Both the position numbers and the translations under genes were made by a program. A stretch of DNA of 9,660 bases, from NCBI GenBank assembly GCA_021784255.1, contig JAJXSZ010000090.1, positions 1 through 9,660 on the forward strand, written 5' to 3'. The DNA comes from Pseudomonadota bacterium. Its GTDB lineage: Bacteria; Pseudomonadota; Alphaproteobacteria; Acetobacterales; Acetobacteraceae. This document shows, piece after piece, positions 1-6,686 of the stretch. The notes under the pieces are model-generated. The model was not told the DNA's origin and searched no databases. It saw only the letters and a list, made by a program, of their open reading frames with translations. The first letter of the stretch is position 1; each line of letters opens with the position of its first letter.

Positions 1-1
1 C

Positions 2-727
2 GACATCGCGCGCATGATGTCGCCGCAGACGATGCTGGTGACCGCCGTCAACGGGATTCCCTACTGGTATTTCCACGGGCTCGACTCGCCCTGGCGCGGC
101 CGCGTGGTGGCGAGCGTCGATCCCGGCGGCGTGGTCTCGCGTACCTTGCCGCCGGCACAGGCGATCGGCTGCGTCGTCTATCCCGCGGCCGAGGTGGTCG
201 AGCCCGGCGTCGTCGAGCACAGCTATGGCGACCGGTTCAGCCTCGGCGAGCCGGACGGCAGCCGCTCGGCGCGCGTCGAGGTGCTGTCGAAGGCGCTGCT
301 GGCGGCTGGCTTCAAGGCGCCGGTCCGGCCGCGCATCCGCGACGAGATCTGGGTCAAGCTCTGGGGCAACCTGACGTTCAACCCGGTCTCGGCGCTCACC
401 GGCGCCACGCTGGACCGGATCACCGGGCAGGCGGACCTGCGTGGCCTCGCGCGCGCGATGATGCTGGAGGCGCAGGCGGTGGCGGAGGCGCTCGGCGTTC
501 GTTTCGTCATCGACGTGGACAAGCGCATCGACGGCGCCGCCGAGGTCGGCGCGCACAAGACCTCGATGCTGCAGGATCTGGAACGCGGCCGGCCGATGGA
601 GATCGACGCGCTGCTCGGCGCGGTGGTGGAACTCGGCGCGCTCACCGGACAGGCGATGCCGCTATGCGCGGCGGTGCTGGCGCTGGTGCGCGAGCGGGCA
701 CGGCGGGCGGGCTGCTACAACGGCTGA
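2..727 (+). CDS. panE: 2-dehydropantoate 2-reductase family protein (5'-truncated)
   Basis: This is the 3' part of a ketopantoate reductase gene; its N-terminal coding region, including the Rossmann glycine motif, lies before the window. The frame is open from base 2 (D-I-A-R-M-M-S-P-Q), so the internal ATG at 14 is not the start. Family members reduce ketopantoate to pantoate with NADPH in pantothenate/CoA synthesis. Visible hallmarks are VNGIPYWYFHG, the KLWGNLTFNP motif whose Lys (about visible residue 119) matches the catalytic lysine of PanE, and the C-terminal helical-domain signature HKTSMLQDLERGRPMEID. The gene ends 28 nt before the convergent phaR stop. Distant paralogues share this fold, so the exact substrate is inferred; membership of the family is clear. 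Confidence 0.85.
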   Translation, partial: DIARMMSPQTMLVTAVNGIPYWYFHGLDSPWRGRVVASVDPGGVVSRTLPPAQAIGCVVYPAAEVVEPGVVEHSYGDRFSLGEPDGSRSARVEVLSKALLAAGFKAPVRPRIRDEIWVKLWGNLTFNPVSALTGATLDRITGQADLRGLARAMMLEAQAVAEALGVRFVIDVDKRIDGAAEVGAHKTSMLQDLERGRPMEIDALLGAVVELGALTGQAMPLCAAVLALVRERARRAGCYNG

Positions 728-755
728 GCCGCCGCCGCGCGGCCGGCAGCGCGCG

Positions 756-1364
756 CTACTTCTTGTGCGCCTCGTGCCTGACCTCGGCCAGCTGGCGGCG
801 CAGATCGGCGATCTCGGCGTGCAGCCCTTCGATCTCGGTGTCGCGCGAGGTCGCGGCCGCCGGCGGCGTCGGGCCGCCATGCTCGGGGCGGAACGGTGTG
901 AACAGGCTCATCGCCCGCTCCATCATGGCCCGGTTCTGCCGCCCCACCTCCTCCATGTCGAAGGGGAAGAACGTGCCCATCGTCTTCTGCACGGCGTCGC
1001 GCATCTGCTCCTGCTGCTGCGCAAAGCTCTCCAGGGCCTGCTCCAGGTACCGCGGCACCAGAGTCTGCATGGAATCGCCGTAGAAGCCGATCAACTGCCG
1101 CAGGAAGCCGGTCGGCAGCAGGTTGCGGCCCTTGTTCTCCTCCTCGACGATGATCTGCGTCAGCACCGAGCGGGTGATGTCCTCGCCCGTCTTGGCGTCG
1201 TAGACGACGAAATCGCGCCCGTCGCGGACCATGTCGGCGAGATTGTCGAGCGTGATGTAGGTCGAGCTTTCGGTGTTGTAGAGGCGGCGGTTGGCGTACT
1301 TCTTCACCACCACCGGCGGCGCAGCCGGTTTGGTCTGCGGTTCGGCCGGGGAGGGGTTGGTCAT
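756..1364 (-). CDS. phaR: Polyhydroxyalkanoate synthesis repressor PhaR
   Basis: A cytoplasmic 202-residue regulator of PHA metabolism. Residues 21-39 begin with KKYANRRLYNT, the signature of the PHB/PHA accumulation regulator DNA-binding domain (PF07879 type), which runs to about residue 80. Residues about 85-130 (LLPTGFLRQLIGFYGDSM and following) match the second PHB_acc domain. The last 25 residues form a short coiled coil (EIEGLHAEIADLRRQL). Known homologues bind DNA when polymer is absent and release it on binding PHA granules, which derepresses phasin and synthesis genes; that role is inferred here from family and context. The start at 1364 is chosen because GAGGA lies 5 nt upstream and homology begins soon after; the in-frame region upstream is not conserved-looking. 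It diverges from the PHA synthase cluster. Confidence 0.95.
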   Translation of the reverse strand: MTNPSPAEPQTKPAAPPVVVKKYANRRLYNTESSTYITLDNLADMVRDGRDFVVYDAKTGEDITRSVLTQIIVEEENKGRNLLPTGFLRQLIGFYGDSMQTLVPRYLEQALESFAQQQEQMRDAVQKTMGTFFPFDMEEVGRQNRAMMERAMSLFTPFRPEHGGPTPPAAATSRDTEIEGLHAEIADLRRQLAEVRHEAHKK

Positions 1365-1369
1365 CGCGG

Positions 1370-1374
1370 TCCTC
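1370..1374 (-). promoter_or_regulatory. Ribosome binding site of phaR
   Basis: On the minus strand GAGGA lies 5 nt before the phaR ATG at 1364. It fixes the start there rather than at any longer upstream frame. Confidence 0.7.
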
Positions 1375-1398
1375 GCGGCTTTGGGTCGACATTCCTAG

Positions 1399-1472
1399 CA
1401 TGCCGCGATGCAACAAGGATAGGCGCCCCGTTCGGCGGTGCCTGGTGCAACCGAATTCCGCGTTGCGGCATG
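1399..1472. repeat. Inverted near-repeat in the phaR/phaE-like spacer (possible operator half-sites)
   Basis: CATGCCGCGA at 1399-1408 and TTGCGGCATG at 1463-1472 are inverted copies matching at 9 of 10 positions, 54 nt apart. Both contain TGC/GCA elements, and PhaR proteins of other alphaproteobacteria are reported to bind TGC-spacer-GCA type sites. Assignment as an autoregulatory PhaR operator is a guess based on position. Confidence 0.3.
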
Positions 1473-1480
1473 AATCGCCC

Positions 1481-1496
1481 CCGCCGCGCGCGGCGG
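1481..1496. repeat. 16-bp perfect GC palindrome upstream of the PHA operon promoter
   Basis: CCGCCGCGCGCGGCGG equals its own reverse complement. It lies immediately upstream of the candidate -35 element at 1502. It could be an operator or a cruciform-prone site, but long G/C-only palindromes arise by chance more readily in DNA this GC-rich. Confidence 0.35.
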
Positions 1497-1501
1497 CACC
1501 G

Positions 1502-1530
1502 TTTTCCGCGCCGCCGCGCCGCCCTATGAT
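1502..1530 (+). promoter_or_regulatory. Candidate sigma70-type promoter of the phaE-like/phaC/phaA cluster
   Basis: A -10-like TATGAT (5 of 6 consensus) at 1525-1530 lies 17 nt downstream of a weak -35 TTTTCC (3 of 6) at 1502-1507. Transcription would start near 1537. That gives a leader of about 20 nt carrying GGGAG at 1540-1544 before the ATG at 1557. The geometry is good; the -35 match is weak. Confidence 0.45.
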
Positions 1531-1556
1531 GCGCGCCGCGGGAGCCGGAATGGAGC

Positions 1557-2009
1557 ATGAGCGTGCAAGGCGAGCGGGACAGTCCCGAGGAGCTGCGGGA
1601 GCTGGCGCGCGACTGGATCACCCTGGTGGAGACGGAACTCGCGGCGCTGGCCACCGACCGGGAGGCGCAGGAGGCATGGACCACGCTGCTTTCGATGTGG
1701 GCCGGCGCCGCCGCCGCCATGGTCGCGGCGATGCCGCGTGGCGCCGCAGCCGCGGGCGGTTTTCATGACCACACCGCCCGCGCCGCCGCCGCCACGCCGG
1801 GGGCCGCGCCCGCTGCTGCTGCACCTGACCCTCGCGATGCTGAGATCGAGCGCCTCGGTGGCCGCCTGCGCGACCTCGAACAGCGCCTCGTGGAACTGGA
1901 ACGCGGCAACGGCGGCGCAGGCCCAGGCACTGCTGGAGAGGCTGGCCCGCACCGGCGCCGGCGGTCTCCCGCAGGCGGTGCTGCAAGAGGCGCTCACCGC
2001 CGACCGTGA
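1557..2009 (+). CDS. Small coiled-coil protein, probable PhaE-like PHA synthase accessory subunit
   Basis: A 150-residue protein. Residues 1-68 look helical (SPEELRELARDWITLVETEL, then AQEAWTTLLSMWAG), residues 70-92 are an Ala/Pro linker, and residues 97-114 form a perfect heptad coiled coil with I97, L100, L104, L107, L111 and L114 at a/d positions and charged residues between. Class III PHA synthase subunit PhaE typically ends in such a coil and is encoded next to a class III PhaC, as here; PhaE is usually much longer, so the name is an inference. GGGAG lies 12 nt before the ATG. Third positions are strongly G/C up to about 1764 and weaker after, where phaC begins in the +1 frame. The tail after residue 117 is low-complexity G/R/P/H. 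It could also be a phasin-like or unrelated helical protein. Confidence 0.6.
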   Translation: MSVQGERDSPEELRELARDWITLVETELAALATDREAQEAWTTLLSMWAGAAAAMVAAMPRGAAAAGGFHDHTARAAAATPGAAPAAAAPDPRDAEIERLGGRLRDLEQRLVELERGNGGAGPGTAGEAGPHRRRRSPAGGAARGAHRRP

Positions 2010-2988
2010 GCTGATCCGGGGTATCGCCGCCTATCGCCGCCACCCCTGGCATCGCGACCTGCCCGATCCGGCCGCGATCTGGTCCGAAGGCGGCTCCCGG
2101 TTGCTCGATTACGGCGGCGCCGGGCCCGTGGTGCTGTTCGTGCCGAGCCTGGTGAACCGCGCCTATGTGCTGGATCTGGCTCCCGGCCTGTCGATGATGC
2201 GCCATCTCGCCGGCGCCGGGTTGCGGCCATTGCTGCTGGACTGGGGTTGGCCGGGTGAGGTGGAGCGGGGTTATACCCTGACCGACTACATCGCCGGCAG
2301 GCTCGAGCGCGCGCTCGCGGCCGCGGCGGCCGACGGTCCCGTGGTGCTGGCCGGCTACTGCATGGGTGGCAACCTCGCGCTCGCCGCGGCCCTGCGCCGG
2401 CCGGAGCTGGTGCGCGCGCTCGCGCTGCTGGCCACGCCGTGGGATTTCCATGCCGCCGGCGCGGAACCGGCGCAGGCGCTGGCCCGGCTGCTGCCGCTGG
2501 CCGAGCCGCTGCTCGCGTTTTCCCGGACCCTGCCGGTGGATGCGCTGCAACTCCTGTTCGCGATGCTCGATCCCTGGAGCATCGCGCGCAAATACCGCAG
2601 CTTCGCCCGCCTCGATCCGGAAGGGCGACGGGCACAGTTGTTCGTGGCGCTGGAGGACTGGCTCAACGACGGCGTGCCGCTCGCGGCACCGGTGGCGCGC
2701 GAGTGCCTGGCCGGCTGGTATGGCGAGAACACCCCGGCGCGCGGCGCCTGGCGGGTCGCGGGCCTGCCGGTGCTGCCGCAGGCGCTGCGCCGGCCAGCGT
2801 TCGTCGCGGTGCCCGCGCGCGACCGCATCGTGGCCCCGGAATCCGCCGAGCCCCTGGCGCTGCTGATTCCCGGCGCCACGCTGCACCGGCCGGCGGCAGG
2901 GCATATCGGCATGGCCGCCGGCAGCCAGGCCGCGGCGGCGCTGTGGCAGCCCTTCGCCGATTGGGTCGCGGCGCTGGGCATTGTATAG
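1765..2988 (+). CDS. phaC: Poly(3-hydroxyalkanoate) synthase, class III/IV-like PhaC
   Basis: An alpha/beta-hydrolase-fold enzyme that polymerises (R)-3-hydroxyacyl-CoA at the granule surface. From the ATG at 1765 it has 407 residues. LVNRAYVLDL (129-138) and DWGWP (159-163) followed by TLTDYI match the class III/IV synthase core. The lipase-like box GYCMGG carries the nucleophile Cys199; Asp353 (ARDRIV) and His380 (GHIGMAAG) complete the triad with spacing close to that of other synthases. The box itself reads more like class I than the usual class III GICQGG. The start is uncertain: GTG 1738, ATG 1765, ATG 1837 and GTG 1978 are all in frame. About 92% G/C at third positions from 1765 onward supports an early start, although its ribosome site (GGGCGG) is weak. 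The gene overlaps the upstream coiled-coil gene by 245 nt and precedes phaA by 48 nt. Confidence 0.85.
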   Translation: MTTPPAPPPPRRGPRPLLLHLTLAMLRSSASVAACATSNSASWNWNAATAAQAQALLERLARTGAGGLPQAVLQEALTADRELIRGIAAYRRHPWHRDLPDPAAIWSEGGSRLLDYGGAGPVVLFVPSLVNRAYVLDLAPGLSMMRHLAGAGLRPLLLDWGWPGEVERGYTLTDYIAGRLERALAAAAADGPVVLAGYCMGGNLALAAALRRPELVRALALLATPWDFHAAGAEPAQALARLLPLAEPLLAFSRTLPVDALQLLFAMLDPWSIARKYRSFARLDPEGRRAQLFVALEDWLNDGVPLAAPVARECLAGWYGENTPARGAWRVAGLPVLPQALRRPAFVAVPARDRIVAPESAEPLALLIPGATLHRPAAGHIGMAAGSQAAAALWQPFADWVAALGIV

Positions 2989-3021
2989 CGGGCGGCACGA
3001 GGCCAGATCGCTTCCAGCAAC

Positions 3022-3031
3022 GAGGACGGGA
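3022..3031 (+). promoter_or_regulatory. Ribosome binding site of phaA
   Basis: GAGGA at 3022-3026 followed by GGGA at 3028-3031 precedes the ATG at 3037 with spacings of 10 and 5 nt. No promoter is evident in the 48-nt phaC-phaA gap, so the two genes are probably cotranscribed. Confidence 0.6.
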
Positions 3032-3036
3032 AAGCC

Positions 3037-4209
3037 ATGGACGACATCGTCATTGCCGCCGCCGCACGCACGCCGGTCGGTTCCTTCAACGGCGCGTTCG
3101 CCGGTGTGCCCGCGCACACGCTGGGTGCCACAGCGATCACCGCCGCGCTCGGCCGCGCCAGGCTGGAGGCGGGGGAGGTCGGCGAGGTGATCCTCGGCCA
3201 GGTGCTCGCGGCCGGCCAGGGCATGAACCCGGCGCGTCAGGCCGCCCGCGCGGCCGGCATCCCGGATGCGGCGACGGCCTTCGGCATCAACCAGGTCTGC
3301 GGTTCCGGCCTGCGCGCCGTGGCGCTGGCGGCCCAGCAAATCCGCACCGGCGAGAGCAGCATCGTGGTGGCCGGCGGGCATGAGAGCATGAGCCAGTCAC
3401 AGCACGCGGCGCATCTGCGCAACGGCACCAAGATGGGCGACCTCGGCCTGGTCGACACGATGCTGCGCGACGGGCTCTGGGACGTGTTCCACGGCTACCA
3501 CATGGGGCAGACCGCCGAGAACGTCGCCTCGCGCTGGCAGATCACCCGCGAGGAGCAGGACCGTTTCGCGCTTGCCAGCCAGCACAAGGCGAGCGCGGCG
3601 CAGCAGGCCGGCCGGTTCCGCGACGAGATCGTTCCCGTCACCATCAGGGGCCGCAAGGGCGACACCGTGGTCGCGGACGACGAATACATCCGCCACGATG
3701 CCAGCTTCGAGTCGATGGCCAGGCTGCGCCCCGCCTTCAGCAAGGACGGCACCGTGACCGCGGGCAATGCCAGCGGCATCAACGATGGCGCCGCGGTGGT
3801 CGTGGTGATGACCGCCGCCGAGGCGGCGAAGCGCGGCATCACCCCGCTGGCGCGCCTTGCCGCCTTCGCGACCGCCGGCGTGGCGCCGGACGTGATGGGT
3901 ACCGGGCCGATCCCCGCCAGCCGCAAGGTGCTGGCGCGGGCCGGCTGGAAGGCGGAGGATCTCGACCTGATCGAGGCCAACGAGGCGTTTGCCGCCCAGG
4001 CGATCGCGGTCAACCGCGACATCGGCTGGGACCAGGCGAAGGTGAACGTCAATGGCGGGGCGATCGCGATCGGCCATCCGATCGGCGCCTCCGGGGCGCG
4101 CATTCTGGTCACGCTGCTGCACGAGATGGGCAAGCGCGGGGCGAAGAAGGGCCTGGCGACGCTGTGCATCGGCGGCGGCATGGGTGTTGCCATGTGCCTC
4201 GAGCGGTAG
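3037..4209 (+). CDS. phaA: Acetyl-CoA C-acetyltransferase (biosynthetic thiolase) PhaA
   Basis: A 390-residue cytosolic thiolase that condenses two acetyl-CoA to acetoacetyl-CoA, the first step of polyhydroxybutyrate synthesis. The length matches biosynthetic thiolases (about 390-393). The acyl-accepting Cys88 lies in NQVCGSGLRA, His347 in AIAIGHPIGASGAR, and the second catalytic Cys377 in TLCIGGGMGVAMC. These are within one residue of Cys89, His348 and Cys378 of the Zoogloea ramigera enzyme. The N-terminal motif DIVIAAAARTPVGSFNG and the GHESMSQSQH loop are also typical. It follows phaC closely on the same strand. The sequence alone cannot exclude a role in general acetoacetyl-CoA metabolism, but the location argues for PHA. 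Confidence 0.96.
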   Translation: MDDIVIAAAARTPVGSFNGAFAGVPAHTLGATAITAALGRARLEAGEVGEVILGQVLAAGQGMNPARQAARAAGIPDAATAFGINQVCGSGLRAVALAAQQIRTGESSIVVAGGHESMSQSQHAAHLRNGTKMGDLGLVDTMLRDGLWDVFHGYHMGQTAENVASRWQITREEQDRFALASQHKASAAQQAGRFRDEIVPVTIRGRKGDTVVADDEYIRHDASFESMARLRPAFSKDGTVTAGNASGINDGAAVVVVMTAAEAAKRGITPLARLAAFATAGVAPDVMGTGPIPASRKVLARAGWKAEDLDLIEANEAFAAQAIAVNRDIGWDQAKVNVNGGAIAIGHPIGASGARILVTLLHEMGKRGAKKGLATLCIGGGMGVAMCLER

Positions 4210-4233
4210 GGCGATCGCTGCTGCGGCCTGGGC

Positions 4234-4256
4234 TCAGGCGGTGACCGTCCGCCTGA
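4234..4256 (+). terminator. Hairpin downstream of phaA (candidate terminator)
   Basis: TCAGGCGG (4234-4241) and CCGCCTGA (4249-4256) form a perfect 8-bp stem around a 7-nt loop, starting 25 nt after the phaA stop. No T-run follows, so any termination would be weak-intrinsic or Rho-assisted. Confidence 0.5.
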
Positions 4257-4279
4257 ACCCTCCCGAACCAGGAACGAGC

Positions 4280-4303
4280 CGGCCGGGTGGCGCCACCCGG
4301 CCG
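4280..4303. terminator. 24-bp perfect palindrome between convergent genes (candidate bidirectional terminator)
   Basis: The half-site CGGCCGGGTGGC is followed directly by its exact reverse complement, giving a 12-bp GC-rich arm on each side. It lies 8 nt past the stop of the leftward Hint gene and 71 nt past the phaA stop, where either convergent transcript would need to end. There is no T-tract on either strand. Confidence 0.55.
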
Positions 4304-4310
4304 CTGTGCG

Positions 4311-6416
4311 TCAGGCCGCCACCATGAACGGCGAGCCCGGAAGATGCGCGCCGTCGCCGGCGCGGGTGACGGAGACGGTTCGCGCGCCGGCCGGGATCGG
4401 GCCGGTATAGCTGAACGCGGCGTGGCCCTGGCCCAGCCCGGCGCGGCGCAGATCGAACCGGAAACCATTGGCCACGGCCATGCCGCACGGCACGCCGTCG
4501 GCGGCGATCAGCAGGCGCACCGGAGCATCCGGCGCCTCGGGCTGGAACGCCCAGCCGCCGATGCGCCCCGGCGCGGTCGATTCGATATGGCCGACGACGG
4601 TGCCCGTCGCCCGTTCGGCGTCGGGTGCACCCAGCCGGCGGCGGATCGCGGCCAGCACCGGCCCGCAGGCGATACGCGGCGCGCAGGGAATGGTGACCGG
4701 CGGCGCGGGGCGGGTTTCGGCATTGTCGAAGACGACGCGGGTTGCCTCCTCGATATAGGTTTCCGCGGCGATGCCTTCGGCCAGGATCGCGTCGTGCGTG
4801 TCGAGCTCGATATTGAAATAGGCGACCGCGGCGGCCGTTTCCTGCTCGACGCCCGGCACGCCGAGAAGCTGGATGGCGGGCACCAGCACGCCGCCGAGCA
4901 GCAGCGCGTGCTCGGGCGAGAGGCGCAGGTCGCGCGAGGGAAGGCCGCCGCCGAGGGCGCCGGCGGCGAAACGCACCGGGCGCAGCTCGTCGCGCGCCGC
5001 GACTTCCGAAGCCGTGTGGCGGCGATGGCCGACCCAGCGCACCGGGCGCAGCGCGCCGGAGGCGGTGCGCAGCAGCACGCCGGGGCGCAGGTCCTCGATT
5101 GGCACCGGCCCGTTCGCGGTCTCGATCGCGGTGCCTTCGGCATAGCAGGCGGTCAGCACCGTCTCGCCGTTGACGTAGACGGCGCCGAAGCTGCCCGTCG
5201 AGTAGCTGCCGGCGACCGCGAGCGTGATCGCGGCGGAACCGCCGAGCGTCAGCTCGCCGCCGCCGAAGCTTGAGATCACTTCGTCCACGCCGAGCAGCGC
5301 CAGGGCGTTGTTCTTCAGGCCGACAAGGGTCTGTGTCGGGGCATCGCCCGGCGCGGCGGTCAGCGTCACGCCGGTACCGGCGAAGGCGATGGTGCCGGTG
5401 CCGGCGAGGGCGCTGGCCAGCGTGAGTTGGCCGGAATCGGTCAGCGTCGCGCCGGCGGCGAGGGTGCTGTTTCCGGCGAGCGACCAGTTCGCTCCCGAAT
5501 CGACGGTGACGCTGGCGAAATCGTAGAAACCGGTGCTCGTGCCCAAGCCCGCGAGCGTGCCGGTACCGCTGCCGGCGGCAAGCTCGAGGGTGGATGCGAT
5601 CGAGGACCCGATGCTGTTGCCGCCGCTCACCTTGCCGGTGAACACCGCGCCGGGATCGTCGATCAGCCGGTCGGCGGCGCCGGCCGCGAAGAGCACCGCG
5701 GCAGCTCCGCCGCCGATCGAGCCGGCATTGGTCAGCGTGCTGCTGCCGGTGAGCGAGACGCCGTTGACACCGCCGTCGATCACGCCGCCGGCGGCGTTGG
5801 TGAGCAGGTTTTCCCCGGTGCCGTTGCCGCCGCCGTAACCGGCACTGACCACACCCGCCGCGCCGCCGGTGATCAGGCCGGTATTGCTGAGCGTCAGTTT
5901 GCCGCTCGAGGAAATGCCGTTGTAGGTCGTGCCGACGATCGTCCCGGCGTTGACGATTTCCTCCGCCCCGGTGCCCAGCGCGTAGTTGTTGATGCCGTTG
6001 TTGGCACCGCTGATCAGCCCCTGGGCCTGGTTGGTGACCTCGCCCGACCGCCCGATATAGATGGCGGCGTAGTTGCCGGGCTGGGGGGCAGCATGGGTAT
6101 CGACGATGGTGCCGCTGTTGACGATGACCGAATCGGTCAGTGTCGTGTCGCCGTCCAGACGCACGCCATAGCGGCCGCCGGCCGTGATCAGGCCCTGGTT
6201 GATGATGGTCGCCAGGGAGGCGCGGATGCCGTAGCCGCCGGGCGCGCTGATGGTGCCGTCGTTGACGACGGTCCAGATCGGCCCGGAGGCGAGGCTCAGC
6301 GCCGAGGCATCGGAGCTGCCGGCCACGATCGCGCCCGTGTCCGTAATGGTCAGGGGGTTTGGGGCAGTCTGGTAATAGACGCTGTGGCTGATCGTGGTCG
6401 TGATCGTCCCGGCCAT
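4311..6416 (-). CDS. Hint-domain protein with beta-helix-like repeats
   Basis: A 701-residue protein from the ATG at 6416 (M-A-G-T-I-T-T-T). A GTG at 6482 adds 22 residues unlike the repeats and is rejected; a G-rich GGGGGT lies about 6 nt before the chosen ATG. Residues 1-250 hold roughly eight imperfect 20-25-residue repeats of the type N-x-G-x-I-x-G-x-x-x-G-I, as in beta-helical passenger proteins. Residues 250-423 are Gly/Ala/Thr-rich beta-strand repeats. Residues 424-567 form a Hint domain (PF13403 type): Cys424 in TACYAEGTAIET, the SPEHALL block with His503, and THDAILAEG with His541/Asp542. Residues 600-701 are a further beta domain (RIGGWAFQPEAPDAPVRLLI, ending GSPFMVAA). No signal peptide, beta-barrel or RTX repeat was seen. 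Self-cleavage before Cys424 is plausible by analogy with Hedgehog proteins but unproven. The natural role is unknown. Confidence 0.85.
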   Translation of the reverse strand: MAGTITTTISHSVYYQTAPNPLTITDTGAIVAGSSDASALSLASGPIWTVVNDGTISAPGGYGIRASLATIINQGLITAGGRYGVRLDGDTTLTDSVIVNSGTIVDTHAAPQPGNYAAIYIGRSGEVTNQAQGLISGANNGINNYALGTGAEEIVNAGTIVGTTYNGISSSGKLTLSNTGLITGGAAGVVSAGYGGGNGTGENLLTNAAGGVIDGGVNGVSLTGSSTLTNAGSIGGGAAAVLFAAGAADRLIDDPGAVFTGKVSGGNSIGSSIASTLELAAGSGTGTLAGLGTSTGFYDFASVTVDSGANWSLAGNSTLAAGATLTDSGQLTLASALAGTGTIAFAGTGVTLTAAPGDAPTQTLVGLKNNALALLGVDEVISSFGGGELTLGGSAAITLAVAGSYSTGSFGAVYVNGETVLTACYAEGTAIETANGPVPIEDLRPGVLLRTASGALRPVRWVGHRRHTASEVAARDELRPVRFAAGALGGGLPSRDLRLSPEHALLLGGVLVPAIQLLGVPGVEQETAAAVAYFNIELDTHDAILAEGIAAETYIEEATRVVFDNAETRPAPPVTIPCAPRIACGPVLAAIRRRLGAPDAERATGTVVGHIESTAPGRIGGWAFQPEAPDAPVRLLIAADGVPCGMAVANGFRFDLRRAGLGQGHAAFSYTGPIPAGARTVSVTRAGDGAHLPGSPFMVAA

Positions 6417-6682
6417 GCGAAGACCCCCGCTTTCTGCGTTCGTCGGACAGGCACCCGCCGGGCAGCGGCAGCGTGCCGACACCCGAAAACGACCTTTTCT
6501 AGCGCCAAACGCCTTGAGCTGTCACGTTATCAAGCGCCTGGGTAACGCTTTTTCGACATGGTCTGAACCCTGGTCGCCGCTGGCACAAAAGCTTCATGAA
6601 AGGTTGCCGGGGGTAGCGACAAACATGGGCGCTTGCCTGTAGGAGGGATATTGGTCACCACGAGCGGGAGCTTGTCGCCAGG
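6417..6682. other. Divergent intergenic region between Hint gene and ATP-grasp gene
   Basis: This 266-nt spacer must carry both divergent promoters and is visibly richer in A/T than the flanking genes. I could not find a convincing -35/-10 pair on either strand. It contains an ideal AGGAGG at 6641-6646 that is too far (36 nt) from the ATP-grasp ATG to serve it directly. Confidence 0.5.
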
Positions 6683-6686
6683 ATGA
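6651..6686 (+). CDS. Possible 11-codon leader ORF coupled to the ATP-grasp gene
   Basis: TTG at 6651 lies 4 nt after AGGAGG (6641-6646) and opens an 11-codon frame, L-V-T-T-S-G-S-L-S-P-G, whose TGA (6684-6686) overlaps the ATP-grasp ATG (6683-6685) as ATGA. This is the usual layout of translational coupling. The 4-nt spacing is short, and the peptide itself resembles nothing I recognise. Confidence 0.3.
   Translation: MVTTSGSLSPG

Noticed and set aside
1900..2009. Reading the PhaE-like gene and phaC as one gene broken by a frameshift
   Set aside because: Not favoured, because third-position G/C bias shows phaC frame coding well before 1900 and the upstream gene has its own plausible end; kept as an alternative in the overlap finding.
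1618..3381. A 587-codon open frame on the minus strand opposite phaC and phaA
   Set aside because: It is a mirror frame of high-GC coding DNA. Its product is low-complexity (R, G, H, Q-rich) with no domain, and the plus-strand genes carry clear catalytic motifs throughout.
4287..5273. A 328-codon plus-strand frame and further plus-strand frames to 6545 opposite the Hint gene
   Set aside because: The products are Arg/Gly/Ala-rich without motifs, while the minus strand encodes an intact Hint domain and repeats.
6417..6482. A 22-residue N-terminal extension of the Hint protein from a GTG start
   Set aside because: The extension (Cys/Arg-rich) does not resemble the repeats or a signal peptide, and the ATG at 6416 begins directly with repeat-type sequence.
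6581..6597. TGGCAC followed by CTTCA, resembling a sigma54 -24/-12 promoter
   Set aside because: The -12 half lacks the required GC of TTGC at the right spacing, so only the -24 half matches.
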